DNA of 64,000 nucleotides from Anaeramoeba flamelloides (Eukaryota > Metamonada > Anaeramoebidae). The notes beneath the pieces are model-generated. The model was not told where the DNA came from. It did no database searches and saw only the letters and a program-made list of their open reading frames with translations. The DNA lies in contig JANTQA010000015.1 of NCBI GenBank assembly GCA_027625915.1, positions 8,709,001-8,773,000 of the forward strand. Direction: 5' to 3'. Each line of letters starts with the position of its first letter. Within the stretch, counting starts at the first letter, position 1. Positions 1-11,948 of the stretch are shown here, one piece after another. The position numbers were made by a program, and so were the translations under genes.

Positions 1-1039
1 AAAATGAAGATATTTTTTTAATAAAATTTTAGTCTTTATGATCTTAAACAATCAGAAAATTGATGTTTCTATTTTTAGAGTTTTTATACAAAAAAAACTT
101 GAAAAAAAGTTACATAAGGTTTCAAATTCTATCTTTTTTTTTTTTATCTTGATGTCCAAAAAAATTATAAACATATATATTTATGGAATATATGTTCGAA
201 AAGTTGAAAATTTACCCAATTTGCACCTTTCGACAGTATTCATAACATTTTATATTTTATTTTAATAATCATTGTTTTTCTGAACAAACATGAACCTTTA
301 TAAACCCGAAAATTTCCTTCATTTTTTTTTTTTTTTTGTGTGTTTATTATCTTTTCAATATTTTACACCCTTTAATTATAATTTAATCATAAAAAAATTC
401 AAATTATATTAAGATCTAATCAAAAAAAAAGTTTATTAATTTTTAACTAATGAATTTTTTATTTCTTTTGCCCTATCAAAACACTAAAAAAAAAAAAAAA
501 AATGTAAAATAACCATAAAGCTTAAAAAAAGGGAATTTGGAATTAGAACAAAAAAAGAAAAAAATAGTATCTTATATTCTTAAATATTAATATTTAGTAA
601 GAAATTATATTTCTTTATTTAGTATATTACTTTTTAAATTCCTGTTTAAGGGAAGAGCTGTTTTTGAGAAAAAAAGGGTTTGAAATGACTAAAAAATTTA
701 TGAATATTTTTTTAAAAGCACCTAATATTATTTAGAAAAAAACCAGTATGTGGTATACTTTAAGATTTGTAAAAACCATGAAAGAAAAATATGGATATTT
801 TTAAAGAAAAAATTGGTAAGGGGTGATACTTAATTTCCCTATTATATCACTGTTAATTATAATTTATATAAGAAATGTTTTATTGTTGAAGTGTCACTCT
901 TTGTTGCTTTTTGAGATATCTAAGATTTTTTTTTTCTCATTTTTCAAAGGCGTTATTATTTATCAAAAAAAAAAAAATGAAATAAGACTTAATGTCTCAA
1001 ATAGGGAGGGTTATAAATAAACTACAAATTGGATTAAAT
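1..1039. other. Gene-free A/T-rich stretch
   Basis: Homopolymer-rich DNA. The short reading frames here have no recognisable motif and the composition of non-coding DNA. I see no gene, RNA or clear repeat. Confidence 0.6.
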
Positions 1040-1059
1040 CAATCTAAACTAAAATTCAA

Positions 1060-1600
1060 AATTTTCCAAACACTTAAAACGTTCCAAACAATCACAATAA
1101 TACAATTTCATTGAAATTGGAAATAATTTTGATTTTTGTAAAATATGAAAATCATTTTTTCATCTTTTAGTTTTTGTTTTCATTTCATTGTTTGAATTAC
1201 GTAATTTGTTTCGTTGGATCAAAATTTTTCTACAAGGTTTATATTATGTTAAAGTTGAGTTGTTCCAAATAGAAGAACTCAAATAAAATTAGTTGGTAGT
1301 ATCTAACCTTTTGATCGATCAATATTCCTAATAGAATTTAAACAAATTTACTAATGTATTTTTTTGTTTTGCTCTCTCCAAAATTTTTAACACACCCACG
1401 ATTTATTTGTATTGATAATTATTTATTTTTTGTTTTGTGAGTATTGTAATTTATAAAAAGGTGTTAACATTTCAATTAGTGAATGGTTCTAATTTGGTAA
1501 ATCTTCGAGAAGTGATTAAATAAGTTTTTTTTTTCACAAATCGAATTTTGGTGTGTTAAAAATTTTGAATTGGGGTTTATAATGATTATGTACTAAAAGA
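1060..1600 (+). repeat. Diverged ~550-bp interspersed repeat, family R1, copy 1
   Basis: This block recurs, much diverged, in reverse orientation at about 15,490-16,060 and 4,190-4,790, and more weakly forward at 10,310-10,800. Shared landmarks in order are a TACGTAATTTGTTTCGTTGG-like segment, a GATCGATCAAT core, and AATTGGGGTTTATAATGAT near the far end. No reading frame is conserved, so it looks like an old non-autonomous transposon. Exact ends are uncertain. Confidence 0.6.
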
Positions 1601-2376
1601 AAACAATTTGTTTCAAATTGAAGACATTTAAACATTTGAAAATTTAAAGTAAGAAAAGATTAATTTTTTTTCCTTGACTTTAGATTTTTGAAATTGAAAA
1701 GGTTTTTATAACTTTTTTTGATTGAATTTTTGTAATTGAGTTTCTTATGAAATATTGGATTTTTTTTTTTTTGTTATTTGAATTATTTTAACCAAAAGAA
1801 TTTCAATTCCACAATATTATTTTTGGTGGTAAGCAGCTCTTATCTGGTGGTAATTCACTGTAAGTCACTAGATCCATCAAATATTAAATTTATTCAAAGT
1901 ATCTGAGCCATAGCATAGTATTATTCTACCATTTTAATCGTAAAAAAAAAAATGAATTTTTTTAATGTGCGTTCTTGAAATTATTTCTAAAAATTTATAA
2001 CTTTCATTATCAGCCTAGTTAGATTTTTTTAAATGAAAAAGTTTTCAAAATGAAGGTAAAAATGGTTTTAATTTTTCAATAAAATTGATTCATCAAAAAA
2101 TGAAAAATCAAAAAAAAAATAAAAAGATTAAAAATAATAATCAAATTTTGTAATCTTTTTTATTTTTATGGATAATTTCTTTCGAGATTCAACCTAATTT
2201 TCAAAAATTTTAAAACATTTTACGAAAATATATTCTGCTGAATGACGAAGAATTGATAGATAGCAAATTTTGAAAGTCTTATTCTGATTGAATTTAATAA
2301 TAAAGAAAGATTATTAATTATCTTGTTAATTGGCTTTTAAAAGAGTATTCCAGTATTTTATGATAACTAATATTAA

Positions 2377-5300
2377 TTAATATAATGTTTGCCTTACAGC
2401 AGCCCATTTCTTTGGAATAACCATTTGATTACTTTCACTTGGCTTAACAATAACATCTACAAGATTAGTTTCCCATTCCTTGAATTCTTCTGACATGAAA
2501 TGTACATCAAGATCCATTTTGTGGTCCCAAATTTGATAAACTATAAATTTTGTCATGTCATTTTTCGGTTTTTCTTTTCTTAGGAATAAATAATAACAAC
2601 ACTCTTCATCAACAAGATCTGATTGATAATCACTATAAAAGTCGAGAAATTCTTTTTCCTTAATTGTTTCAATATAATGGGTAAAGCATACCAAATGTTG
2701 TCCTCCCTTTTCTTCATCCAATCTTCCATCGCCTGACCTTACATAGAATTTAACTAATTCTTGTCCTTTTTGTTCTCCCTGTACTTCAACTCGATCCAGT
2801 AAATTACTTAAACGGTCTACCTGATAGGAAAGTGGATCTTTATGAATCTTTGACATCATGATTTTCTGTACTTCAAGTTGTGTAAGTCCGTTTACTATTT
2901 CATCAGTTTTGTCCATTGCTCCTAAAAACCCAATTGCTCTTTGGACAGGTATACCAAGTGCAAATAAGGAGTTTAACATTTCCCTTAAATAAAGCCTGAT
3001 TTTGAATTGTTTTTGTTTATCTGAATTTGGGTAATCCTTTATAGAAATGAAAAATTTGTTTTTTTTTTTTATTTTATGGTTTTTGTTGTTTTGTTTTTAT
3101 ATTTTTTTTATTGATGTTGTTTTTAAAATAAAAATAATTTTATTTATTTGATTAATAATTATTACATTATTTTTTAGAAATTATCGTTTTAATTTTCGTT
3201 TTTTTTTTTTCTTTTTTCCTTTCTTTTTGTTATGTTTTATTTTATTAAACCAAGTTGATAAAAATTAATTGATTCATCAATTTAGATAGAAAAATAAACT
3301 TTTTTCCAAACAAAAAAATGAAAATAAAGCACAAGAATTAACATTAGGGAGGTTCATTTTTTTTATAATCTTTCTGAAATTTAGTTTTTTTTATTATTAA
3401 TTTTAGAAAAAGATTTTTTTCATTTGATTATGAAAAAAGAAATTCCCAGAAAATAGTCATTAGGTTTTTTTTGTTCTTATTTTGGGAATTAAACCAACAC
3501 CAATTTTCAGAACAAAAAAAAATAATATAAAAAAAAAAAATGTACTTGTATTCACTAACTGATTCTTAAGAAGAGTTGCCTACTCTTAGAAACTTGAGTT
3601 GACATCTATACACGTATACTAGTTTTTTAAAAATTATTTGATAATAATAAATGTATAATTATGTAGTTTTTGAAGTTTTTGTTCTTTAAAAAAAAAAGAA
3701 AAATTATTTGTTGGCTTTCCTCTCTTGTTTCTAATAAATCAGTTACCCTTTAGAAAATGAAGAAAATCAAAGTTTTTTTCAACTCTTTCTTCTAAAAAGA
3801 AAAAAAAAAAATCGAAAAAAAATAATATTATATTAGTTTCCTTTGTAATAAAAAGTAGTTATGCGTTGAACTTCCTAATTATATTTTGCTTGTTGAAAAA
3901 AGAAAATAGGAATTGATTCAAATTATTTTAAAGAGAATAATTATTGTTAAGCGTCTAGTCAATTACCTTGAATTTTCTCCAGAAACAAATAGTGACTTTA
4001 GAACAAAAATGATATTGTGAAATTGAACTTCTTTTAGTTGAAATAATTAAAATAACAAAAAAAAAAAAAATTCCAATATCTCATAAGAAACTCGAATACA
4101 AAATTCAAATAACAAAAAAAAAAAATTTAACAGGATTTTTCAATTCCATAAACTTAAATTTAGAGAAAAAAAAATTACTTCTTTTATTAAATTTCCAACT
4201 AAACCCCATTTCAAAAATTTGGACACACCCAAAATCAAAAATAGGCAAAATAAAACTCAATTTATTATATTTTTCCAAACGTAAGATAAAACCACATTTA
4301 AGTTACCCAATATTAATGTTTTTATAAGTAATCATTTTCATGAAAATAAAATAAAAAATATAAAACTCAAAAATAAAAATTGGTGTGTCCAAAATAATGA
4401 AACGAGCTGAACAAAAAATGTATTGACAAATTTGTTGAAATTTCACCAACAATTGTTGATCGATCAAATGATAAGATATCATCGTCAAATTGTACGTTAG
4501 TTTTTACAATTTAACAAACACAACACTAACCTTCTATCAATCATTGATAAAATTTTTCAGATCTAACCAAACAGATTACGTAACTAGAAAAAAGCAAATG
4601 AAAACAAAAACAAAAAAGACAAAAAATGAAATAGTTTGTAAAATCAAAATTATTTCCCAATTGAATTTAAAGTGGAGTATTGCTATTCTTTCAACAGTTT
4701 AAACTGTGTCCAAATTTTCGGAATTTAGTTTACTAAAATTTCTTCGATTTGTAACAATTTTTTTTTTTTTTTCAGTACAAAATCAATTAAATTCAATTTA
4801 ATTCAATTTTTGGTTGTTTTGTAACCCTCTATATTTGGCAAAGTAAGGTTTTTGTAATATTCTTGAGATAAAAAGAACTCATTTGAAAAATGAAATAAAT
4901 GAAAAAAAAAAGCTTCGATAGATCTCAAAAAGTGCCAAAGAGCGACAATTTAAAGGTAACACAGTTATATTCTAAATATAATTTACATCAATTTAAATTG
5001 GAAATTAAGTGTCTCTTTGGTGCACTTTTTTCTAAAAATTTCCTCTTTTTTCGTTGTTGATTTTTAGAGATCGATCATAAAGTATTTTTCAAAAGTTTTG
5101 ACTCACTTTATAATGTTAATAGGAGTTTTCTTGGGGGTTTAACCTGTATTCTTATCAAAAAAATATTTTCAATTTTTTGGATCAGAATCGTTTTTTCTAA
5201 TTTTGTAAATTTATGTTTTGTTTTTTCAAATTTTGCAAATTTTAGTTTTGTTTTTTTTCGAGTTTTCTTTCTTTTTTTTTTTGATACTTTTTTTTTTGAT

Positions 5301-7434
5301 CCAAAGATCAATGTGGAAAAAAAAAAAGATCTTCGAATAGACAAATAATCACTAACAAAATTTCGACTATGTAATGTCTTTTAAAATGAATTTAATTATT
5401 AGCAAAAAATCTTCGTGTTGAACATTTTTTCAGTGAAAGTTCAGTAATAAAAAATAAGTAATGCTCATTTCAAAAATTGTGACTCACTTTTATATAGTTT
5501 TTGGTTTTATTCTTTTTATTTTTTAAAATCTCAGGTTTTTATAGATTTAGAATGATTTAAAAGTGAATTACAAATCAGATTTAATTATTAGTTGTTCTTG
5601 AATACTAAAGTATATATATATATTTATTTCTTTTTTCAATTTATTATTTCAGGTGAGTCGCAATTTTTAAAATGGTGTTTAAATTACTTTTTGATTTGTT
5701 TTTAATTGATATTAGGGACTTTTAAAAAAATTACTAAAAAATTTTTTTCAATTCCAAAAATTTATTTTAGCCTAAAATGACTTTGGCCTTAAACTTCATT
5801 TCCATTTAAACAGAAAAATATTTGTTCTTCGTGGATTATAAAATATATTCACCATAAATTCCAAGGTAAAAGATGTTTTTAAGTACAATTTGAAAATTTT
5901 TGCCCTTAGATACAAGAAATTGTGAAACAAAAAATATTATACAGCTGTTTAAAAAGGTGAGGAATCCAAGTTTGAAAAAGTGTTACTCAACTACATCGAA
6001 TCAATGAATCAGACAGTTGAGTGGGTAACTTATAAAACTTTGGTTTCTCAATTTTTTAAAACAGCTGTGATAAAAAAAAAATTTAGGATAAAGTTGTACA
6101 TGAAAAAAATATAAACAGATTTGAAAAGATCATTCTTTGAAACAATATCCAAAGAAATTTGAATTATCTTTTGAGAAATTTGATTTGGTTGGATTGCATA
6201 TTTTCATTTTTTGGATTTTTACCAAGTTTTTTTGGGATCGAAACAAATAAAGCAAAAATTTTAAAACCCATAAGGCAAACCTTTAACATTTTTTTGTACT
6301 GGTATTTTCAGATTAATTGAAAAAAAATTTTCATCTGATCTTCTTTTGTTTTTTTATTTGGTTTGTGTTGCTTAGTTTACATCCCAACTTAAAACGCAAA
6401 GAGAAAATGAATTTTTATTGATAAATATTATGTAAGGAGTTCTAAAATTAGTATGAGCTAATTTAATTTCTTTTAATAAAGATTGTTAGCAAGTGCCAAA
6501 AAAGGATAAATGAACAAATTTATTTTGAAACATTAACCAGTTTGAATTTTTGTTTTTTTGAAACAAGTTTGTAATGAATTTTTAAAATACTTTTATCTTT
6601 TGAAAGGAAGAAAGACAAAAATAATTTCCATCAAGACAAATTTTTTGGGTATTAAAAACAAACAAAAAAAAAAAAAGAAAGAAAGAAATCAATGTTACTT
6701 TTGATGCTGAATGAAGTGCTTTTCCAATTGAGATACTTAAGTCTTCAATTTTATCAAATAATGGTTTAAAGTCTTTAAAGTCTTCCAAAAAGAACTTGCA
6801 AATTTCTTCGATGTCTAATACCCTTTGAGATCGTAAACCACAAGAAAACATTTTTGAACAAATAAAAAAATTATTACAACAAATTAAGCAGCAGTTAGTG
6901 GTTTATTGATTAAAAAAAATGAATGAGGTGTTTGTTCAAAAATGATTTCAAAAAAGAAAATAAAAAGAAAAAAGGAGAAAAATTATTTAAAAAGAACACA
7001 AAAAAATTTACCCATTTGAATCGATATCAATCAATTTAAACAATTCTTGAAGTTCTTCGTCTTTTAAGACACTGTCTGAAAAGTACTGAATAAATTCTTC
7101 ATATGAGATCTCACCATTATCATCTTTGTCTGCTCTTCTAAAAACATCTTTTTTTAAATAAAAGAGAAATGTGATTGTTTTTTTATTATTTTTTTTTTGG
7201 TTTGGAACATAAAGAAGTTGTTTAGTTTGTGGTTTCAAAAGAATAAGTTTTTGGAAATCTAAACAGAATTTAACTTTTTTTTTTCTTTTTTGAAAAAAAG
7301 GTGCAGTTAAATTCTTTTTGATGTTTTTATCCTTGATTGAACTTCTTTATTGAAAAAGTTTGATTTGTACCTGTAAAAAGAAGTTCTCCAGCTGATCTAT
7401 TTACTTCCTTTGGTTTTTCTGTTTTTTCTGTCAT
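2377..7434 (-). CDS. NECAB-type EF-hand and ABM-domain calcium-binding protein, four exons
   Basis: A spliced gene of about 327 residues (human NECABs are about 350). Exons on the minus strand: 7434-7371, 7147-7012, 6822-6699 and 3036-2377; every junction is GT-AG and the phases agree (1, 2, 0). Exon 1 starts [20 protein letters not shown]. Exons 1-2 join to give the EF-hand loop [12 protein letters not shown]. Exons 2-3 join to complete a second loop, DIDSNGVLDIEE, which is split by the intron and becomes canonical only after splicing. Exon 4 carries the helical NECAB homology region ([14 protein letters not shown]), a coiled-coil-like stretch ([13 protein letters not shown]) and a C-terminal antibiotic-biosynthesis-monooxygenase (ABM) fold with FIVYQIWDH and VIPKKWA. 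In animals NECABs are cytosolic calcium-binding modulators of neuronal receptors; the role in a protist is unknown. The last residues are uncertain because a GTAAGG sits in the codons for AAVRQ near the stop. Confidence 0.88.
4190..4790 (-). repeat. R1 repeat, copy 2, inside the NECAB intron
   Basis: In reverse orientation it matches the copy at 1,060-1,600: AACCCCATTTCAAAAATTTG at its left, the TTGATCGATCAA core, and CCAAACAGATTACGTAAC further right. The two short reading frames that overlap it are not conserved between copies, so I do not treat them as genes. Confidence 0.6.
5083..5672. mobile_element. R2 element, ~590 bp, copy 1 (inside NECAB intron)
   Basis: It is collinear with 16,893-17,505. 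Landmarks shared in order are TTGGATCAGAATC, ACAAATAATCAC, TTCGACTATGTAATGTCTTT, TTCAGTAATAAAAAAT, and TTGTTCTTGAATACTAAAG. The ends carry an inverted motif: TCAAAAGTTTTGACTCAC at the left, and the complement of GGTGAGTCGCAATTTTTAA at the right. A direct copy of the left motif (TTTCAAAAATTGTGACTCAC) also lies inside at about 5,467, so the element may be compound. It is non-autonomous. Confidence 0.7.
5941..6068. mobile_element. Small foldback element with CAGCTG ends
   Basis: A 128-bp imperfect palindrome. It begins ACAGCTGTTTAAAAAGGTGA and ends with the near-complement TTTTTTAAAACAGCTGT; the arms also pair through GTGTTACTCAACT and AGTTGAGTGGGTAAC. The shape is that of a miniature inverted-repeat element. 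Confidence 0.6.
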
Positions 7435-7636
7435 TTTGTGTTTTAATTTAAAATTGAGGTGAATTGATTAAAAAATGAAATCGATAGGTTATTTTTTTCT
7501 AAAATTAAGGGTGTGAGGGATTATCATTTTATTAACTAAACACAATTGTGGGAAAATAAAAGGGGTAATAGATTGAGCCCTAATAGAATATATTTACATA
7601 ACAATTAAAAATTGAAAGATAGTAAAAAAAAAAAAT

Positions 7637-7990
7637 CAATTAAGGGATTAGGGCCAGGTTAGATTTCACTATAATCAAAGTATGTTGTAATTGGATGTAA
7701 ATGATATTAGTGTACCAGGACTCAAATAGCTCTAAAAAATCTATTATAAATCTTTTTGCATAATAAATTATTTGATTTTTTACTAATGATCACTATTAAA
7801 AAAGTGTCATTTTGAAAATAATTTTTTTAATTCCCTTTCCAAATCTCAAAATAGAAACCCAAAATACAGTATCTCGGTATTTAATAATTTAGATTTAGAA
7901 CTTCCAAAAGTGTCTATTTTTATAATTTTTGAATTTCAAAGATTCACTCAATGATTATTAACATAAAAGCACAAATCCTGATTGGTTTTG
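7637..7990 (+). repeat. R3 repeat, diverged copy
   Basis: Starts TTAAGGGATTAGGGCCAGG and shares the order of motifs with the better pair at 8,060-8,395 and 30,026-30,380, including a TCTCTAAA/TAGCTCTAAA block about 100 bp in. It is too eroded to define ends. Confidence 0.45.
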
Positions 7991-8059
7991 TTTGCTTTTG
8001 ATAAATCTACTTGAAGCATCAATATATTTCGATGATTTGAGAAATAATTTGTCAAAAAA

Positions 8060-8395
8060 ATTTATTCGTTGATTATTTAATTTTAAAAAAAAAAGGTTTA
8101 AGTTTTTTAGTAACTAATCTACATTTCGCGACAAATTTAAGAAAGATATTTTGTGACGTTGGAGTCTGAATATTGATAATCCAACCTTTAAATTTATGGC
8201 GAAATGCAGATTTTATTCTGAAATTGTTGGTTTTTTTACTAAGACATGGATTATTTTTAATTAATGAGATCAACAAATATTACTACTTGACTAATCGATT
8301 TTTAGAGACATTTGAACCATGTAGCATTAATGTGGTTAGATCCAATAACAATATACTTTGTTCCTAGGCTTCTCCTTCGATGACCCTAACCCTTT
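8060..8395 (-). mobile_element. R3 repeat, well-preserved copy
   Basis: Read on the minus strand it is collinear with 30,026-30,380: ATGGTTCAAATGTCTCTAAA, then TTGTTGATCTCATTAATTAA, then AACAATTTCAGAATAAAATC, then an inner inverted pair (GCATTTCGCCATAAATTTAA and its near-complement CTTAAATTTGTCGCGAAATG). Its outer edge reads TTAAAGGGTTAGGG, like the TTAA-type elements elsewhere in the window. The two overlapping short reading frames are by-products of the palindrome. Confidence 0.65.
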
Positions 8396-8643
8396 AAGAA
8401 AAAATAAAAAATAATTAATTATTTTTGAATCTTTGATCAAAAAATTAGATACATATGCTGATTTATTACTCAATTTTATTATTAATTATTTATGTGAAAT
8501 TTTTTGTCTCAAAAAATTTTGTGAAACAAACTAATTTTTCATTTCAGAAAATTTTTAATATGAATTTCTATTTAAATTTTTATTAAATTTGCCAAATTTA
8601 GATTCAGATACAAAAATTTAAAAGGATATAACAAAAATTATTC

Positions 8644-8720
8644 TTAAGGGAGTAAGAGCATTTTACAATTTTAAAAATTTTAATTGTGTAAACATTACTG
8701 AAAAATATTATTTGAGTAAT
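8644..8720 (+). mobile_element. End of a TTAA-type element (relative of the 48.5-50.2 kb element)
   Basis: TTAA is followed by GGGAGTAAGAGCATTTTACA. This matches, over about 60 bp, the right end of the element at 48,524-50,221 read inward, including TTTTAATT, then CATTACTGA and AAATATT. I could not find its partner end to the right, so it is a fragment or is too diverged. Confidence 0.55.
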
Positions 8721-9610
8721 ATAGATATTGAAACTTTGAAACCAAAATTTCCTTATTCATGCTATTTGTGAAAAGAAACAAAGTAAAAAAGAGTTGAATC
8801 TTTAACTTTTCAATTTTTTTGAACATTTTTTTGATTAAATTCTTGTTTTTATTAAATGATGGTTTTGAATTCAGAAATATCTTTTTAGAGATGTGTTTAT
8901 ATGAACGATTGAAATTAATCATAAAATAAATTAAAAAAATATACAGGTAAAAGATATATATTGGAAACAAATATTTTCTTTTAGAAGACCTTTTCAAGTA
9001 AGATCAGTTTTCTATTTAAATTTGTTGAAATCAAGAATGAAAAAATAAATCGACCAAAGTAAGATTTTTTTCAAATATTTTGTTTTCCTTTTTATCTGAA
9101 TTTGTATGAAGATAAATAATTGTTGAGTTCTATTTCTAATATCATTACTAAATATTAGTATTTTATAAACTTTTTTTTAAAAATTATTTTCAAAATTCTA
9201 TTTTCAAATATTTTTATCAAACCAATCTAAAATAATGAAGAAACGTTTTCAACGATCAATGTAAAAAGAATTAGATTATTGAAATAAAAAAAATAGGTAA
9301 AAAAGATACCACCCAAAATAAAATAAAAACGAGAAAATTTAAAATCCAGAATTCAGAATTATTTTTAATTTTCATTTTAATCAGAAAATGTTATCCGGTC
9401 AGGTAAATAAATCCATTAAATCTTTATTTCTAAAAAGAGTGCAATCAAAATCATATATTCTAAACCAAAATTTGAATGAGTTGAATAATATAAAAATAGT
9501 ATTTTCAAATTTGTTTTGGAAATTCTTTAGAAATAAAAGGTATTTGTTTCTCAAAAATTTTACAAACAAAATTATTTTCATGAAGGATCAAAAATAATTC
9601 AAATAAAGAA

Positions 9611-9810
9611 TACATTCAGTTCCACTTTTAGTACACAAACTTTCAACTAAATTTAAGGCACAAAAAAAAATCTCAAATTAAATTACAAAATTCAGATTCT
9701 AGGAAAATAATTTGTTAAAAAAAAATTTAGAATTCTGTGTATTAATTTGAGATTTTTTTGTTTCTTAACTTTCACTGAAAGTTTGTGCTTTAAATTTGAA
9801 ATTGACTCTA
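9611..9810. mobile_element. Palindromic TA-site MITE, family M1, copy 1 (diverged)
   Basis: The most eroded of six M1 copies. It starts TACATTCAGTTCCACTTTTA and ends AAATTTGAAATTGACTCTA. The arms are near-complements for about 90 bp each around a short A/T-rich centre. Confidence 0.75.
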
Positions 9811-10119
9811 AGTAATTGTAACAAATGATATAGACAAGATCGAGTAATAAATGATTTTTCTATTTCTTTTTTCTTGGTCAATTTTTTCATTTTTTTACTT
9901 TCGATTTTCAGTGGTATGAAAATATATTCTACTTGGGTTTATTCTACTGTATTTTTGATTAAAATATTAATTTCTTTGGTCTAAGAAATGATTTGAATCG
10001 TTAAGTTCTCATAAATTAAAATACTCAAAATTTGTAAAATGTAATTAATCCGTTAAATTAAACTGGAAAAAAAATATCAAGTCAATTTCTTTTGTAGAAT
10101 GGTTATGAAAATGAAAATT

Positions 10120-10215
10120 GTTGAAATATTTTTTTATTTATTTTTCATTTATCAATTAAGATATTAGAAACGAGAATTCCTTGAGCTGTGTTAAAATGAT
10201 ATTGTAAAAATATTC
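10120..10215 (+). repeat. Short repeat shared with 14,755-14,850
   Basis: Both places carry ATCAATTAAGATATTAGAAA, then a TTCCT(T/C)GA block and ATATTGTAAAA. The likeness fades on both sides, so it is probably the remnant of a larger transposon. Confidence 0.5.
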
Positions 10216-11948
10216 TTGCCAATTTCACCTGAATAGGAAAATATTTGTAACAAAAAAAATTACTTATCCTCATGTTTACTATTACAATTCAAATTTGGTT
10301 TTTTTGAATGTGTGTAAATTTTCGTTTTAGAGGATTGTTTGGAATTCTAAACTAAATTTCAAAATTTTGGACCAAAATTATATAATTTATTGAATACAAA
10401 TACAGTATTTTACATTCAATTTTGAAATAATTTTGATTAAACATACTACCTCATAATTTTTTATATTTTCTGTTTTGTTTTCATTTTCTTTTTTCTGTGT
10501 TACATGATCTGTTTCTTGAGATCTCAAATTTTTTTTTTAATTGTTGATAAAATGCCCATGGTGAGTTATTTAATTAAAGAAAAGTGATTTACAGATCGTT
10601 CTATGGTTACTTATCATTTGTTCGATCAATAATTGGGTGTTGGATTATAACACGTTTATAAATGCGCTTTTTTTATTTTATTCTTTTCATCATTTTGGAA
10701 ACAATAGATTTGTATTTTTTCGTTTTATATTTTTTTTCTTTTATTTAGATAAAAATGATTAAAAAATAAAATTATTAATAATATGTAACTTAAATGTTGT
10801 TCAATATTATATTTGGAAAAATCCCAGATAATAGTGATGTTTTTGGAATATTTTTGATTTTGGGTATATAAAATTTTTTGGAATGGGATTAATTGTGAAT
10901 CTCAAAATCAATTTAATGTTTGGATTTTTTTTTTACGTATAAAATGGGTGAAAAAATAAAGCATTGATGTTTTTTAAAATTAGTGCATTTACTGTTATTT
11001 TAACAATTAAAAGTGATTTGACATTTTTTTTTTCCAGGGTGGTAATTATCAAATAATATTCTATTTGAACTTGGAAAACTTATTTTGACCAGAATATCGG
11101 CTAAATCTGTACAAGCAGCTTTCTAATAACATTAAAAATTGAGTTAAAGTTTTTGAAAAATAATTAGGTTTCAAGGATTATTATCTTTGAGCTTTTAAGA
11201 AAAGAATTGTTGTTGTAAATTTAAAATGTCTTTCAAAGGATTATAAAAATAGATCTTAAATATTAAAAAGGGTTTGAGATATTAAAAAAATAAAATTGTT
11301 GACTAATTAATATTAATCTGCTTGTCTAATTATAATAATTAAATCATAATGAAATTTTTAATGAGTTATTCAAAAATAACGAAAAAATTAATTTATATGG
11401 ATTTTTTCCAAAAAGAGTCACAATTAAACTGTAGAAAAAAAAAATGTTTGATTATCTACAATATGAATCCTTTTTTCTCACAACCAAAAATAAAAAAATA
11501 TAAAAAAAAAATATTGCATTTTTTTTTTTATTTTTAAAAATGTATTATTTTTAAAAAAAAAAGTTTATAAAATTTACAAAAAATCTTTTTGAATAAAATA
11601 AAGCAATGTATTTTGTATTAATTCTAAAAAATATTTCATATTTCAAATTTTTGTTGTTATTATTCTTAATTTAGCCAATGTTGTGAATATATTGTAAAGG
11701 TGATTCTTATAAATTTTCTTTTTTTATCTTTATGTATCCCAAGCTTTTATATAAAAATCAATAACATTGCATAATTGGTATTTCTTAAGTGTGGGGATGT
11801 TGTTTAAAAGCAAATAAATGATAATTCCATTTTCCAAAGTTCTTTTCAAATATATAATAAAATTGGTTGATGTTGATTTTTATTTTTTTACTTTTTTTTG
11901 GATCTTCTTGGTCGAACAAAATTACTAAGGTATTACAAATGTGTTTGA
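10216..11948. other. Intergenic; weak R1-like segment at 10,310-10,800
   Basis: A segment at 10,310-10,800 has the TTCGATCAATAATTGGGTGT and GTTACATGATCTGTTTCTTG landmarks of family R1 in the forward direction. The rest looks like ordinary spacer. The small reading frame near 11.35 kb has no family features. Confidence 0.4.

Larger units (their letters stand above)
3037..6698 (-). other. Intron 3 of the NECAB-type gene, 3,662 bp, filled with repeats
   Basis: The other two introns of this gene are 189 and 223 bp, and the RPL10 introns are 149 and 227 bp. This one holds at least an R1 repeat (about 4,190-4,790), an R2 element (about 5,083-5,672) and a foldback (5,941-6,068). It has no independent coding sequence that I can support. 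Confidence 0.75.
7435..9610. other. Intergenic region with repeats upstream of the NECAB-type gene
   Basis: It holds two copies of the R3 repeat (about 7,637-7,990 and 8,060-8,395) and one end of a TTAA element at 8,644. Apart from these I see no gene. Confidence 0.5.

Noticed and set aside
4303-4702. Two back-to-back short reading frames
   Set aside because: They lie in an R1 repeat and are not open in the other copies.
8073-8367. Overlapping opposed frames of about 65 residues
   Set aside because: They are by-products of the palindromic interior of an R3 repeat.
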